Below, piece by piece: positions 63,334 to 64,000 of a stretch of 64,000 bases of DNA. The first letter of the stretch is position 1; every line of letters starts with the position of its first letter. The notes below the pieces were generated by a model. It made no database searches, was not told the origin of the DNA, and was given only the letters and a program-made list of their open reading frames with translations. A program made the translations under genes and the position numbers. Location: the NCBI RefSeq assembly GCF_018967645.1, contig NZ_JAHLZF010000006.1, forward strand, positions 1-64,000, in the 5' to 3' direction. This DNA is from Allobacillus halotolerans. GTDB lineage: Bacteria > Bacillota > Bacilli > Bacillales > Alkalibacillaceae.

Positions 63334-63372
63334 AACCTCCTTTTTTGCTCAAGCTAGTTAAAAAAGGAGGTT
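63334..63372 (+). promoter_or_regulatory. Hairpin sequestering the ylaJ ribosome binding site
   Basis: AACCTCCTTTTTT (63334-63346) is exactly complementary to AAAAAAGGAGGTT (63360-63372) across a 13-base loop. The right arm contains the GGAGG that serves the TTG start at 63379. Pairing would hide the ribosome site. No T-run follows, so it is not a standard terminator. Confidence 0.6.
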
Positions 63373-63378
63373 ATTTAT

Positions 63379-63951
63379 TTGAAGTGGAAATTTACACTCC
63401 TTATCTTATTTATACTTCTTTTCTCAGCTTGTAGCAATCAAGAAGCTAACTCACCCGAAAACACTGCAAGTCCGGACTTACAACGTGTAAATGATCCAAC
63501 GAATCATCAGACTACTCAAGAACATACAAACCAAGAGGCGGCTGAACGATTAGTCCAGTTAGCCAACAGTGTTCCAAATGTAAACAATGCACGAGCTGTC
63601 GTCTTTGGTGACTATACAATTATCGGTATAGATATCGATGAAGATTTGGATCGAGGTAAGTCAGGATCTGTTAAACATGCAGTAACAGAAATCATTAAAC
63701 ACGACCCTTACGGTCACTATGCGTATGTTATGGCTGATGGTGATATTATGAAACGAATAGCGAATATTAATGAGTCTATTCAAAACGGCCAAGGACGAAG
63801 TGTCATTTTAGACGAAATTGCTAATGTAATTGGACGATATATCCCTGATATGCCAATGCGTGAGACAGATCAAGATGAACAATATGAGAAAAACCAAGAA
63901 AACACGGATGACATTCAACAAGAGCGACAAGAACAAAATCAACCACTATAA
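63379..63951 (+). CDS. ylaJ: YhcN/YlaJ family sporulation lipoprotein
   Basis: Predicted lipoprotein of 190 aa with signal LLILFILLFSAC (lipidated Cys18). After a polar Asn/Thr/Gln-rich spacer comes the YhcN/YlaJ domain: AAERLVQLANSVPNVNNARA near 54-73, VFGDYTIIGIDIDEDLD, and IIKHDPYGHYAYVMADGDI. The polar Gln/Glu tail after about 165 is variable. B. subtilis YhcN and YlaJ are linked to spores and germination. The start is TTG, 8 bases after GGAGG, and the site is in a hairpin. Confidence 0.9.
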   Translation: MKWKFTLLILFILLFSACSNQEANSPENTASPDLQRVNDPTNHQTTQEHTNQEAAERLVQLANSVPNVNNARAVVFGDYTIIGIDIDEDLDRGKSGSVKHAVTEIIKHDPYGHYAYVMADGDIMKRIANINESIQNGQGRSVILDEIANVIGRYIPDMPMRETDQDEQYEKNQENTDDIQQERQEQNQPL

Positions 63952-64000
63952 TCTTTACTTTATTTACGTTTACGCAGGAAACTCCCTTGTCCATCACACA

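Overview
The window is a chromosomal segment of a low-GC, endospore-forming member of the Bacillaceae. Evidence for this is the division/cell-wall (dcw) cluster containing spoVD and spoVE, the ylb block with spore-linked genes (ylbJ, ylbD-like, rsfA), bacillithiol synthesis (bshC) and a caa3-type oxidase (cta) cluster, all in nearly the order known from Bacillus subtilis (yla - pycA - cta - ylb - yll - fts). Very acidic linkers and tails on two exported proteins (CtaC and a peptide-binding lipoprotein), together with the general look of the proteins, suggest a halotolerant or halophilic genus such as Halobacillus or Virgibacillus. That genus assignment is inference only.

Layout. 1-17 kb: dcw cluster on the minus strand, transcribed mraZ-rsmH-ftsL-pbpB-spoVD-murE-murF-mraY-murD-spoVE-divIB-ftsA-ftsZ. 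murG and murB are absent from their usual place between spoVE and divIB; a structured Bacillaceae-type interspersed repeat sits there instead. A MITE-like element with a 21-bp tandem array lies between spoVD and murE. 17-24 kb: bshC, panE, ylbP, rsfA, an enoyl-CoA hydratase, rpmF and yceD, with two intergenic arrays of 52-bp repeats that share a core dyad. 24-33 kb: tmcAL (ylbM), ylbL, ylbK, ylbJ, coaD, rsmD, a candidate structured RNA, ylbG, ylbF, ylbD, a YugN-like gene and an AI-2E-family permease. 34-35.6 kb: ctaM (DUF420) and ctaG.

35.6-50.5 kb: an accessory block of about 15 kb separates ctaG from ctaF. It holds a PadR/DUF2812 module with repeated operator-like sites, an orphan lipoprotein, an ISL3-family transposase, a minimal merR-merA mercury module, a frameshifted small gene interrupted at its ribosome binding site by a complete IS21-family element (5-bp target duplication), and an appDFABC-type peptide ABC transporter operon.

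50.5-64 kb: ctaFEDC and ctaB on the minus strand, divergent ctaA, then pycA, a 3-methyladenine DNA glycosylase, ylaN, glutaminase (ylaM), ylaL-like and ylaJ-like genes. The ftsW gene that B. subtilis carries between ylaN and pycA is absent here, so the SpoVE-like protein is the only SEDS protein in the window.

How the genes work together: the dcw genes make lipid-linked peptidoglycan precursor and the divisome/spore cortex machinery. ctaA/ctaB make heme A, ctaM and ctaG mature the oxidase, and ctaCDEF encode it. pycA feeds oxaloacetate to the TCA cycle. No CRISPR array, tRNA, rRNA or recognisable defence system was seen. The most unusual signals are the two helically phased 52-bp arrays, the candidate RNA upstream of rsmD, the IS21 insertion in a Shine-Dalgarno sequence, and the block splitting the cta genes.
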